A DNA stretch of 64,000 nt. It comes from Epilithonimonas arachidiradicis (lineage in GTDB: Bacteria > Bacteroidota > Bacteroidia > Flavobacteriales > Weeksellaceae). Location of the stretch: positions 62,001 to 126,000 of the forward strand of contig NZ_RAQH01000005.1 of the NCBI RefSeq assembly GCF_003610695.1, given 5' to 3'. The stretch's first letter is position 1, and each line of letters opens with the position of its first letter. The position numbers and the translations under genes are program-made. The notes under the pieces were generated by a model that was not told the DNA's origin, ran no database searches, and saw nothing but the letters and a program-made list of their open reading frames with translations. Shown in pieces: positions 34,987-42,900 of this stretch.

Positions 34987-35020
34987 TTTTTCTTCGGAAC
35001 TAATCTCATTTTAGTTATTG

Positions 35021-35102
35021 AGATGGCTATGGGATTCGAACCCACTCAGTTTTCACAACGGTGTTGCAGACCGCCCCGACTCTCCCACTTCGGCGAACCA
35101 TC
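35021..35102 (-). tRNA. tRNA-Cys(GCA)-like with an extended variable region
   Basis: The minus strand folds with acceptor G-A-T-G-G-T-T/A-G-C-C-A-T-C, D-arm C-C-G-A/T-C-G-G, anticodon stem G-C-G-G-T/A-C-C-G-T around C-T-G-C-A-A-C (anticodon GCA), T-arm G-T-G-G-G/C-C-C-A-T with loop T-T-C-G-A-A-T. The discriminator is U, the known CysRS identity base. It is odd in two ways: position 8 is C instead of U, and the variable region has about 12 nt instead of 4-5, giving 82 nt. An inverted repeat follows its 3' end. Confidence 0.65.
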
Positions 35103-35168
35103 AGTTTTATAAATGATAATCGATGAACGATAATAGATTTCTCAATTACATTTTAATTTCGAGTTAAG

Positions 35169-35231
35169 AAAAAGTCCGTCTATTGTAATTTGTGTTTTGT
35201 ATAAAGAACTCCTGCTCTTGACAAACCTTTT
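35169..35231 (-). ncRNA. Stem-loop element G between tRNA-Cys and tRNA-Glu
   Basis: The terminal stem joins 35169-35180 with 35220-35231 (12 positions, with G-U pairs). The loop carries G-A-G-C-A-G-G-A-G-T-T-C-T-T-T-A-T-A, nearly identical to element F. The pair F/G therefore represents a repeated structured RNA in the tRNA spacers. Confidence 0.55.
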
Positions 35232-35267
35232 CTTTCTCTCTTTGAAACAATTAACATTAATTAATTG

Positions 35268-35339
35268 TACTCCATAAGGGAATCGAACCCTTGTTCTCTG
35301 CTCGAAAGGCAGACGTCCTAACCGCTAGACGAATGGAGC
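35268..35339 (-). tRNA. tRNA-Glu(TTC)
   Basis: This is the most canonical member of the array. Acceptor G-C-T-C-C-A-T pairs with A-T-G-G-A-G-T, with a G-U first pair. The D-arm is T-C-G-T-C-T-A-G-C-G-G-T-T-A-G-G-A-C, as in bacterial tRNA-Glu. The anticodon stem T-C-T-G-C/G-C-A-G-A encloses C-T-T-T-C-G-A (anticodon TTC), and the T-arm is A-A-G-G-G/C-C-C-T-T. The discriminator is A and no CCA is encoded. The weak first pair and G at 37 differ from the usual Glu tRNA. Confidence 0.8.
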
Positions 35340-35344
35340 AATTG

Positions 35345-35416
35345 TCTGGAAAATAGGATTCGAACCTATGACCTCCCGCGTCCAAGGCGGGTAAACAACC
35401 ACCGTTATCTTTCCAG
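35345..35416 (-). tRNA. tRNA-Pro(TGG)-like with a weak D-arm
   Basis: Acceptor C-T-G-G-A-A-A/T-T-T-C-C-A-G (C1-G72 and A73, as in prolyl tRNAs), anticodon stem C-C-C-G-C/G-C-G-G-G around C-T-T-G-G-A-C (anticodon TGG), variable A-G-G-T-C, and T-arm A-T-A-G-G/C-C-T-A-T with loop T-T-C-G-A-A-T. The D-arm is irregular: only three solid pairs (A-A-C/G-T-T) around a short loop. It lies 6 nt upstream of tRNA-Glu in the transcript. Confidence 0.7.
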
Positions 35417-35421
35417 TTTTC

Positions 35422-35482
35422 AGATTCACTTCAAAATTCTTTTCCGAGAGACAGTCGGAGCCAAATTTTTTTCCGTGAATCT
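35422..35482 (-). ncRNA. Stem-loop element H between tRNA-Pro and tRNA-His
   Basis: A perfect 8-bp terminal stem (35422-35429 with 35475-35482) encloses an A/T-rich inner stem and a small C-C-G-A/T-C-G-G hairpin. It fills almost the whole gap between two tRNAs. Its loop is not related to F and G. Confidence 0.5.
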
Positions 35483-35485
35483 TTG

Positions 35486-35558
35486 GGGTTTCTCCGGGAA
35501 TCGAACCCTGTTCTTCGGTGCCACAAACCGATGCTTTACCAAATAAGCTAAAGAAACC
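35486..35558 (-). tRNA. tRNA-His(GTG)-like, lacking encoded G-1
   Basis: Acceptor G-G-T-T-T-C-T/A-G-A-A-A-C-C, D-arm G-C-T-T/A-A-G-C, anticodon stem T-C-G-G-T/A-C-C-G-A around T-T-G-T-G-G-C (anticodon GTG). The T-arm C-A-G-G-G/C-C-C-G-G has one A-G mismatch. The discriminator is C as expected for His, but position -1 is U, not the G that bacterial tRNA-His normally encodes. It is the first tRNA of the array, starting directly after the terminator T-run. Confidence 0.65.
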
Positions 35559-35566
35559 ATAAAAAA

Positions 35567-35589
35567 AGCGCCTCTTTTTGGGAGGCGCT
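35567..35589 (-). terminator. Terminator/attenuator between the 41-codon ORF and tRNA-His
   Basis: An 8-bp G+C-rich stem (35567-35574 with 35582-35589, 7-nt loop) is followed on the minus strand by seven T. The T-run ends 2 nt before tRNA-His. It either ends the small-ORF transcript or acts as an attenuator in front of the tRNA array. The opposite strand is also T-rich after the stem. Confidence 0.8.
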
Positions 35590-35614
35590 CTTTATTTTTC
35601 GACGTGTCAGTACA

Positions 35615-35740
35615 TTAGCTGACCCATTTATATAAGCACCTTTCCTCCAAAAATTCACTCCCAAGAATACACACCAATCTTTTCGGCTCTTGTCCGTGTA
35701 GTCTTGAATATTGATTAGCTATGTGATGTAATTGTTTCAT
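35615..35740 (-). CDS. 41-residue small ORF, possible leader peptide
   Basis: An ATG at 35740 opens a 41-residue frame (M-K-Q-L-H-H-I-A-N-Q start, C-L-Y-K-W-V-S end). A promoter-like T-T-T-A-C-T-T-T-G-C-A lies at 35807-35817 and a strong terminator hairpin 26 nt after the stop. No homologue is recognised. The position (promoter, short ORF, terminator, tRNA array) is like a leader/attenuator arrangement, but it could also be an independent small gene. Confidence 0.45.
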   Translation of the reverse strand: MKQLHHIANQYSRLHGQEPKRLVCILGSEFLEERCLYKWVS

Positions 35741-36069
35741 TATATTCTTGTTGTTTTAAAAATGTTTTTTGAAATATTAAAATCGTGTTGTTTTTAATTT
35801 TCGGTTGCAAAGTAAATATGAATTTTTCGAATCCGCAAATTTATTATTGAATTAAATTACTGATTATCAGTTAATTAAATATTGATTTTAAAATAGAGAA
35901 TTCCTGTCCGTAATATGTTACAGATATCAATTTCACCTAAATGACTGTCTCTCATTGGTTTTCCTATCACACTTATTTTCTAATTATTTGTTCATCTATA
36001 ATTAAATTATTTTCACTTTTATGGTTATTTTTTTTCATTCTAAATAATTTCTACTCTAAAAACACAAAA
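35741..36069. other. A/T-rich intergenic region with one promoter-like element
   Basis: This 330-nt stretch holds the candidate minus-strand promoter of the RNA island (T-T-T-A-C-T-T-T-G-C-A at 35807-35817). No ORF with coding character, repeat or tRNA is visible in the rest. Confidence 0.5.
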
Positions 36070-36092
36070 AACGCCCCGATTATTGAGGCGTT
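36070..36092 (-). terminator. Rho-independent terminator of the 42-residue gene
   Basis: An 8-bp stem (36070-36077 with 36085-36092; one G-U pair on the minus strand), loop of 7, is followed by T-T-T-T-T-G-T-G on the minus strand. It lies 31 nt after the stop of the small ORF at 36124. Confidence 0.7.
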
Positions 36093-36123
36093 TAGGTTGT
36101 ATTTTGATTAAATTTTTACGAGT

Positions 36124-36252
36124 TTACAGTAAATAACTTTCAAAGCAAGCACATTTCGCCTCATTCCATATCATCCATTCACATCCGAATAGTCCCTTTG
36201 TTGAAGGGCTACCGCATAGATTTACATTGATATGTGCTCTTTGTATTGTCAT
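36124..36252 (-). CDS. 42-residue cysteine-containing small protein
   Basis: An upstream ATG (36315) is in frame, but the ATG at 36252 lies just 13 nt after a perfect T-A-N-N-T-T-T-G element (36266-36273, minus strand), so it is the likely start with a very short leader. The product has four cysteines (L-C-G, G-C-E, K-C-A-C) and Trp residues, and no signal peptide. Dedicated promoter and terminator suggest a real gene. It could be a peptide natural-product precursor or a zinc-binding microprotein; no family is recognised. Confidence 0.45.
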   Translation of the reverse strand: MTIQRAHINVNLCGSPSTKGLFGCEWMIWNEAKCACFESYLL

Positions 36253-36265
36253 AATTTTTCTGAGG

Positions 36266-36273
36266 CAAAGATA
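36266..36273 (-). promoter_or_regulatory. Bacteroidota -7 promoter element for the 42-residue gene
   Basis: The minus strand reads T-A-T-C-T-T-T-G, an exact match to T-A-N-N-T-T-T-G. Transcription would start about 6-7 nt before the ATG at 36252. No clear -33 T-T-G is seen at the usual distance. Confidence 0.5.
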
Positions 36274-36341
36274 AATATTCTTATTTAAATTAAATGTTTT
36301 TAATAAAAAACACAATGTTAGCTACTTGTAACTTATATATT

Positions 36342-36542
36342 CTAATGGTTTACAAAAACTACCAAACCATTCAAACTATCTTTGATCGTAATTTTTTTTT
36401 CCTGAACCAATTGATCAAGAATAGCAGTTAGTGTTTCTTCGGGAATCTGAAGCGTCATCCTGAGTTCGACAAAAAGTGTTCCTACGGACGGACCGTGGTT
36501 GCGGCACTTCATTTTGAGATAATTCAATATAACTTCTCTCAT
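36342..36542 (-). CDS. Small winged-helix-like protein (paralogue 1)
   Basis: The 66-residue product is similar in length and pattern to the neighbour at 36584-36781 (start M-R-E-V-I-L-N-Y-L-K versus M-K-R-I-I-I-N-Y-L-K; L-x-x-L-V-Q-E-K-K-I-T-I near the end). The helix-helix-helix-beta hairpin pattern suggests a tiny winged-helix domain without effector. The two genes, 41 nt apart, point away from the Crp paralogue. Function is unknown. Confidence 0.65.
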   Translation of the reverse strand: MREVILNYLKMKCRNHGPSVGTLFVELRMTLQIPEETLTAILDQLVQEKKITIKDSLNGLVVFVNH

Positions 36543-36583
36543 ATCAGTTCATCCGTCGCATTACAGGTTGCTAAAACAAAAGA

Positions 36584-36781
36584 TTATTTTAAGTAGATCA
36601 TTGGCCCATTGATACCCTGATGAATTGTTAACTGATCATCTTTTTCTAACTCGACAAGAACGCCGAGCAAGTCGGATGTAGGAATATTCAGTTCTTCCGA
36701 AAGACGATCGATAAAAACTCCCGATTGTCTCCCGTTATTTTTTACGTTATCTTTGAGATAGTTTATGATGATCCTTTTCAT
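36584..36781 (-). CDS. Small winged-helix-like protein (paralogue 2)
   Basis: The 65-residue product is the paralogue of 36342-36542 (L-S-E-E-L-N-I-P-T-S-D-L-L-G-V-L-V-E-L as probable recognition region, then a beta hairpin D-D-Q-L-T-I-H-Q-G). It is divergent from the crp gene at 36931; the 149-nt gap holds a perfect FNR-like palindrome at 36851-36864. Both genes may therefore be controlled by the Crp protein. Confidence 0.68.
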   Translation of the reverse strand: MKRIIINYLKDNVKNNGRQSGVFIDRLSEELNIPTSDLLGVLVELEKDDQLTIHQGINGPMIYLK

Positions 36782-36850
36782 TTGGTCAAATTTTAGGAAT
36801 GACTATTGATGAGTATTCTCAAAAGTATCATTAATTGACTATTAAAACAT

Positions 36851-36864
36851 ATGATCTAGATCAT
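36851..36864. promoter_or_regulatory. Perfect FNR-like palindrome upstream of crp paralogue
   Basis: The 14-base palindrome A-T-G-A-T-C-T-A-G-A-T-C-A-T (core TGAT-N4-ATCA) is extended by one T/A pair on each side. It lies 66 nt before the crp start at 36931 and 69 nt before the divergent small gene. Related sites occur at 48395, 55879 and 63542. Confidence 0.65.
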
Positions 36865-36930
36865 AAACTTGTATCATTAAAATTTAATATGAAATAACTA
36901 ATTATTAACACCAAATTTACAAATTAAACT

Positions 36931-37527
36931 ATGCTTGTAGATCCAGAATTACTGCTGTCATATGGAGCAGAAACCGTCACTTTTGTGGCCGGTGACGTTA
37001 TTTTCGAAGAAGGCGAAATACCAAAATTTTATTATCAGATCGAGTCTGGCAGAATCAAACTTAATCATTACGATGAGGAAGGCAGAGAATTGATTTTAGC
37101 TCTATTAACCAAAGGTTTCAGCGTTTGTGAATTATTACTTTTTATTGATGAACGTTATCCTGTAAATGCGGTTGTTTTTGAACCAAGCGTAGTTTTGAGA
37201 TTACCAAAATCTAAATTCATACAACTGCTGGACGATCATCCGAAGATATCCCGAGACATCAATAAATTCCTGTCAGAACGTTTGTATTCCAAGTACATAA
37301 TGTTGGAAAACAACTCTTCTCCCAGCGCAGAAGTCCGTATCAACGGTGTTTTGGACTATCATAAAAGCTTCAGTTCAGAGCAGGACCAGTTTGCGTTTGA
37401 ATTGCCCATCACAAGACAACAACTTGCTGCAATGACCGGACTGCGCGTTGAAACGGTTATCAGAACGATCAAAAAACTTGAGCAGAAAGATGTGCTCAAA
37501 ATCATCAATCGGAAAATTTATTATTAA
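36931..37527 (+). CDS. Crp/Fnr family regulator (paralogue 1)
   Basis: The 198-residue protein has a cyclic-nucleotide-binding-like domain (residues about 15-115; F-E-E-G-E-I-P-K-F-Y-Y-Q-I-E-S-G-R-I-K-L) and a winged HTH (about 150-198) with the recognition segment G-L-R-V-E-T-V-I-R. V-E-T-x-x-R is the FNR-type pattern for TGAT half-sites. Only one cysteine is present, so no Fe-S cluster is expected. Close paralogues are at 46625-47227 and 63717-64000. A perfect palindrome lies upstream, suggesting autoregulation. Confidence 0.9.
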   Translation: MLVDPELLLSYGAETVTFVAGDVIFEEGEIPKFYYQIESGRIKLNHYDEEGRELILALLTKGFSVCELLLFIDERYPVNAVVFEPSVVLRLPKSKFIQLLDDHPKISRDINKFLSERLYSKYIMLENNSSPSAEVRINGVLDYHKSFSSEQDQFAFELPITRQQLAAMTGLRVETVIRTIKKLEQKDVLKIINRKIYY

Positions 37528-37548
37528 ACTAAAATCAATTCTTATATT

Positions 37549-39918
37549 CTAAAACGGATATCCAATCGCAATATTCAAAATCAAATTATCTTTTCGCCAA
37601 GAGCTGTCACCGAATTTGATCCTGTCCAGAACCCAACGATCCCCTTTTTCATAGTAAGGAACTCTTAAAGGCATTGCCAAATCCAATCTCAAAATTAATA
37701 TTGAAAAATCTAACCTTAATCCAACTCCTGCTCCAACAGCTAACTCATTCAGGAAATCTTTTGAAAATTTTCCTCCAGGTCTTGTAATTTGTCCTTGAGC
37801 ATTGATCTCATTATTGATCAGCCAGATATTCCCAGCGTCCACAAAAGCAGCTACATTCAGGAACTTAACAATATTAGCTCGGTATTCGGCATTCAGTTCC
37901 AGCTTGACATCGCCGGCCTGGTCAAAAAAGAAACTGGCTTTCTGCGTTCTCGGATCATAACTTCCAGGTCCAAGCGTTCTTGCACGGAAAGCTCTGATAC
38001 TATTACTTCCACCCACAAAAAACTGTCTGGAATAAGGCACAAATTCTGAATTCCCGTAAGGATAAGCAATTCCTGCAATTACTCTGGATGCCAAAGATGT
38101 TTTTTCATTGAATTTATGATAAAATCTGAAATCGTGCTCCATCTTCGCATACTGGCTGAAAGGCACGCCGAAAATATCTTTCTGATCGCCTTTTTTTGCA
38201 TTAGCACCGGTCAGAAGTCCTGTTAAATTTCCTGCCAGATCTAACATTCCACGGTAGTAGATTGTATTGGCTTGTGGCGAAGTTGTATTCGTATAAGTAT
38301 AAGTATAAGTTGGACCGAAAATCAATTGTTTTACCACAACTCTTCCCAAAGTTGGATTCGGTGGAATCCCTTTTTCCGGATTTCCGTTAATTTGTTCTCT
38401 ATACTTGTCGGTAATTGTTTGAGGCGCTACCATTGTGATATCAATAACCTTCAGATCGTGTTCTTTTCGCACGTTTTCTTTCCAAACATAGCCAAAAGAT
38501 GCATTGAAATTATGCAAAGTGTACAACTCCGTACGGCTTTGGTATTCGTAACCTAGTGCGATATTGGTTCTTGGCACAAACGCACTGGAAGAATTGAAAC
38601 GGAAAGGTGCAACGATTCTCGGAATCGAAAGTTCCGTTTTCGCACCCACACGGATGATATTATTGGCATCTTTTGCGCCACCCATTTGAACATCAAAAGC
38701 ACCGTAAACCGAAGCTTTGAACTGTTCTGCTCCGCGGAAAAAATTCCGATGTGTCCAGTTGAGATTGACTTCGCCTCCACCGTAATTAGCGGAATTGGTT
38801 CTTCCCAGTGTTTCTAATCTCAAAGACTGAATTTGTCTAGGGGTTAAGGAATAATAAGCATCAAATTTATGATTCAAAGAATCGGAAACGATAAAATCAT
38901 TTTTTACAAATTTGAAAACACCTAAACTGATCAATCGGTTCAAAGTCAGATTGTGGTCTGCTCTATTATAAATATCACCTTTTTTAAAGTACAAAGCACG
39001 GTCGAAAATCTTTGGTTTGAATTTATGTTCGGGATCGATGACATAGATATCTCCGTAGGCATATTTGGAAAGAGAATCTTTATCCATCGGGATTTGGTAT
39101 TTCCCTTCTTTCACATCACGGATATTATAGTTAGGAAAAACAATGACATTATCAATAGTGAATTGTTCCTTTGCCAAGTCCGGAGTCTGCTCTTTAAGCT
39201 TGACATTCAATTCAACCTTATGATTTTTTGCAACAGTACTATCTGCTTGAACAATGATGTTATCCGCATTAAAATAATAGAACCCTTTTTCCTTCAGACC
39301 ATTATCAATTCTTTCTCTCTCGGCTTTGATAACACCAAGATCAAACGGATTCCCCACTTTCAAAAGTGATTTATCTTTCAGATTCTGAATTTCTTTATTA
39401 ATCAAAGTAGAATCTTCCTGAAACTTCACCTGACTGATGAGATATTGATTTCCTGGTTTAAGCGTATAAATAACCTGCGCTTTTTTATTCTTCGAAACCG
39501 TATCATATTTTGCCTGAGCGTTAAAATAACCTTTGTTCTCAGAATAATTCACAATAATGTCTTTGTTGAATTCTCTGTCAACATCGCCCAACAGAACCGG
39601 TTTTTCTCCGAATTTATACTTGAGCCAATAATTGAATCCCTTATCTTTTTTCGGTTCCTTGGCAATATTATAGGCGTACAATTTTGGCCTTAATCCCAGA
39701 AAACTGGAGTTGGGTTTTGGCGTGAGGTTATCTTCTAATTCAGACTTCAGCGCTTTTTTTTGTTTTTTTGAAATGCTGTCACCTTCCACTTTCACTTCTG
39801 CACCTGTGTAGAGCAATTGACCTTCCTTCAGAAATTTGGTATTGCTGCAGGAAGAAAATATGGCCAGTGCTGAAACAGCAATTACGGATCTGAACTTAAT
39901 CGTATTCTTAATCATCAT
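37549..39918 (-). CDS. tamL: TamL: TamA-type outer-membrane lipoprotein of the TAM complex
   Basis: The 789-residue protein has a lipobox (F-S-S-C, Cys about 24), POTRA-like repeats in the first half and a BamA/TamA-type Omp85 beta-barrel in the second half (F-F-V-G-G-S-N-S-I-R-A-F-R near residue 640, terminal F). In Bacteroidota the TamA homologue is a lipoprotein called TamL. It pairs with the inner-membrane-anchored TamB to insert or move substrates (outer-membrane proteins or phospholipids) across the periplasm. It overlaps the tamB stop by one base (T-A-A-T-G), so the genes are translationally coupled. Confidence 0.9.
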   Translation of the reverse strand: MMIKNTIKFRSVIAVSALAIFSSCSNTKFLKEGQLLYTGAEVKVEGDSISKKQKKALKSELEDNLTPKPNSSFLGLRPKLYAYNIAKEPKKDKGFNYWLKYKFGEKPVLLGDVDREFNKDIIVNYSENKGYFNAQAKYDTVSKNKKAQVIYTLKPGNQYLISQVKFQEDSTLINKEIQNLKDKSLLKVGNPFDLGVIKAERERIDNGLKEKGFYYFNADNIIVQADSTVAKNHKVELNVKLKEQTPDLAKEQFTIDNVIVFPNYNIRDVKEGKYQIPMDKDSLSKYAYGDIYVIDPEHKFKPKIFDRALYFKKGDIYNRADHNLTLNRLISLGVFKFVKNDFIVSDSLNHKFDAYYSLTPRQIQSLRLETLGRTNSANYGGGEVNLNWTHRNFFRGAEQFKASVYGAFDVQMGGAKDANNIIRVGAKTELSIPRIVAPFRFNSSSAFVPRTNIALGYEYQSRTELYTLHNFNASFGYVWKENVRKEHDLKVIDITMVAPQTITDKYREQINGNPEKGIPPNPTLGRVVVKQLIFGPTYTYTYTNTTSPQANTIYYRGMLDLAGNLTGLLTGANAKKGDQKDIFGVPFSQYAKMEHDFRFYHKFNEKTSLASRVIAGIAYPYGNSEFVPYSRQFFVGGSNSIRAFRARTLGPGSYDPRTQKASFFFDQAGDVKLELNAEYRANIVKFLNVAAFVDAGNIWLINNEINAQGQITRPGGKFSKDFLNELAVGAGVGLRLDFSILILRLDLAMPLRVPYYEKGDRWVLDRIKFGDSSWRKDNLILNIAIGYPF

Positions 39919-42900
39919 TATTTAAATTCTACAGCTTGGTTATTATTTCTTTCTCTTCTTCTCTTTTCCTTTTTAGCGCTCTGGAAAATCTCACGGAATT
40001 TATCATAATCCAAAGTGATGATAAAACCTAATCCAGTTTCCACAATTTGCCCTTGCAGTGCCACCTGATATTCGTTTTTACGGTAAGCTCTCAGCATGTA
40101 TCTTCCATCTTTGGAAAGGCTGTAATCCACAGTCACATCGCCTGCGATATTGGTTGTATTTTCATTTTGTCTGGCGTCACCTTCCAATCCGAAATTACTT
40201 CCCACAGAGACTTTCAATCGGTCATTCAGTAATCTTTTGCTGATATCGACATTCAAATCTGTTCTGGTATTTTTGTTTCCTGTAGAATAATCTTCGGAAG
40301 ATTCTAAATCCAAATTAAGATCAACACCTTTTACCAAATCAGAAGCCAGATTATTCAGTTGTTGAGAAAGAATTTTACTCACACTTTGTCTAGCCATCGC
40401 CTCTGTAGAAAGTCCGGCACTGTTTTCAAATGGATTTTCCCCGATGAATCTGTTCAATAGAAGCAAAGCAAAAACCTGCTTGTTCATTTCGTTTTCATCA
40501 GTTCGTAATTGAGTCAGTTTTTGATCTACAACATCTTTCACTGTAGATGAAACTGCATTATTCTTTTCAGCAGTTGTGATATCAAAAGAGATAACCGGTT
40601 TCAACAATTCGCCTTTCATTTTCAGCAAAGTATTGAACTCCATTCTTTGTTTGTATTGATTCAGATTGGCTGCACTTTCTCCACTGATTTGTTGCTGAAC
40701 CAAGTCTAACGGCGCCGTCTCAGTTTTATAAACGGCGGTAATATCGAGCGTTGCTGCTGTCGGTTCGCCAGTCCAGGTAATCGTACTTCCTTTTTGAATT
40801 TCGAATTGGCGTTTCAGCAAACTCACCGTCATATCATAGCTTCCTTTATCAACTTCATAAACACCGACTAAAGTTACTTTTCCAGAAGGATCAATGCCAC
40901 CTGTCAGTTCGGCATCACCTTGAATATTTACAAAATCGCCATTCGCTTTGTCGATAATCACAGACATTTTCGCTTCTTTGCTCACCTCGATATTCACGCT
41001 CACGTCCATTCCTTTGATTTTGTTTTCCGTTTTCAAAGAATCTGCGACAATGGTTTTGTTCAAAGCAATCTGATCCTGATCGATGAATTCCACAATCCCA
41101 TCTCTTTCCTGCAAAGCCGGACTTGATTGAGGCAAAACAAATGTGAAATCCGTATCATCAGAAACCGCCAATCTACCATCTACTTTTGGCAAATCCAAGT
41201 TTCCTCGAACTTTTAGCGCTGCATCGATTGCTAAAATTCCATACATCATTGCATCATTGGATTTTTCAGAATTCACGACTTTGAAATCTTTGGCATTAAC
41301 ATCAAGATTGAAAGCAAAATCTCTGTAGGTCTGAGTTAAAACTTGTCCATCAATTTTTAAAGAATTACCATCTTTATCATTGATTTTGAAATCATCAAAC
41401 TCAATCCCTCTATTGGTGAATGAAATTTTATCATTAATCTTCCTGAAATCACTTCCCGTTTGTGTGATCATCAGTCCAACGTTATTCATTTTAACATCAC
41501 CAAGAATTCTCGGTTCAGTGGTTGTACCAGAGATTTTCAAATCACCAGAAAGATATCCTTCCGTATTCGTAATGGCATTCATTGTGAAGCCTTGCAGCGT
41601 TTTCATCTGAAGCTGATTCATTGCCAGATTCATATCAAAAGAACTTGCGGAAGTATCATAATTTCCTGTAATTTTCACATCATTGTCATTGCCAGAGAGT
41701 GCAATATCAGCATTCAGAATATTAGCAGACTGATTGTTGACTTTGATATCAAGATTTCCTACCGGACTTCCAAAAACAAACAGATCTGAAACATTAATAT
41801 CCGATGTGAATGTCATATCCTTCGTCAAATTTCTCAGTTGAGCTGTTCCGTTGATATTACCTTTCGCTAAAAGTGAATCTTTTTTAATGATCTCGGTAAT
41901 GGTTTCAATCTTAAAATCCTTCAGCGAAACGTTCAGCGGACTGTTTGGAGAATTGCTTTCAGATTGTAACAGAATCTCACTTCCGGCATTTGACAATCTG
42001 AAATTATCCGCTAAAATCCCCTGACTTCCAATTTGGATTTTGTTATCTTCAGCAACTGTCCAATCCATATAATTCAGTTTTAAACCATTTGGATTGAGTG
42101 AAATTTCTGTAATGTCATTCATTGACTTAGCGTTTCCGGCAATCAGGAATTGTGTTGCATCTTTTTCGTCTTTAGTCGTTATATTATAATTGATGATGTT
42201 ATCCGCAACATCGCCATTGATATTCACTTTATTCAAAGCAAAACTTTCACTTTTCAAGGCAGCAACATCCAGATTATATTGCAATGCCTGATTCTGATTG
42301 GTTACCTTCAAATTCGTATTTTCCAAAGTATTGGTTCCATAAACCACCTGCGGAATTTTCGCATTAAGTTCGATTATTTGAGAATCTGCATTGTAATTCC
42401 CTGTGATATTAATCGTTTCGAAGCTTTTCAAATCGGGAACAAATTTTCTGATTAAGTCATCATTTTTGATGGTTGCATTCAGTGTAAAATATTGCCCCGG
42501 ATCTACTTTTTCAACTTTACCAGGTTTTTGGAATTGATAATATTGATTAATTGTCTGAGACAATGCTCCGAAAATCTGAGTCAGCTTATATTTTCCATTC
42601 AGTTCAACATCTGCAATCTGAGAATTGAATTGAATCTTGGTTGAATCCGCAGTAGAAATAGCATTCAGTTTAATTTCCTGAATTGGATAGATTTCTTTGG
42701 TATCAGAAATTGCAAAGTCCTGTAGATTGAGATAACCGTTGAGATTATCTGGATCCAAACTTTTGAAATCGCCGTCAATTCCACCCGCGATAATCATTGG
42801 TGAACTGTAAAACCCTAATTTATTTAAATCTAATTTGTTGATATTTCCATTGATTTTAACTGTCGGATTTTTGTCATCATATACCCCTGAAGCTGTGAGA

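Noticed and set aside
31711-35817. Integrated element with tRNA attachment site
   Set aside because: Despite the tRNA genes, no integrase, direct att repeats or phage genes are present.
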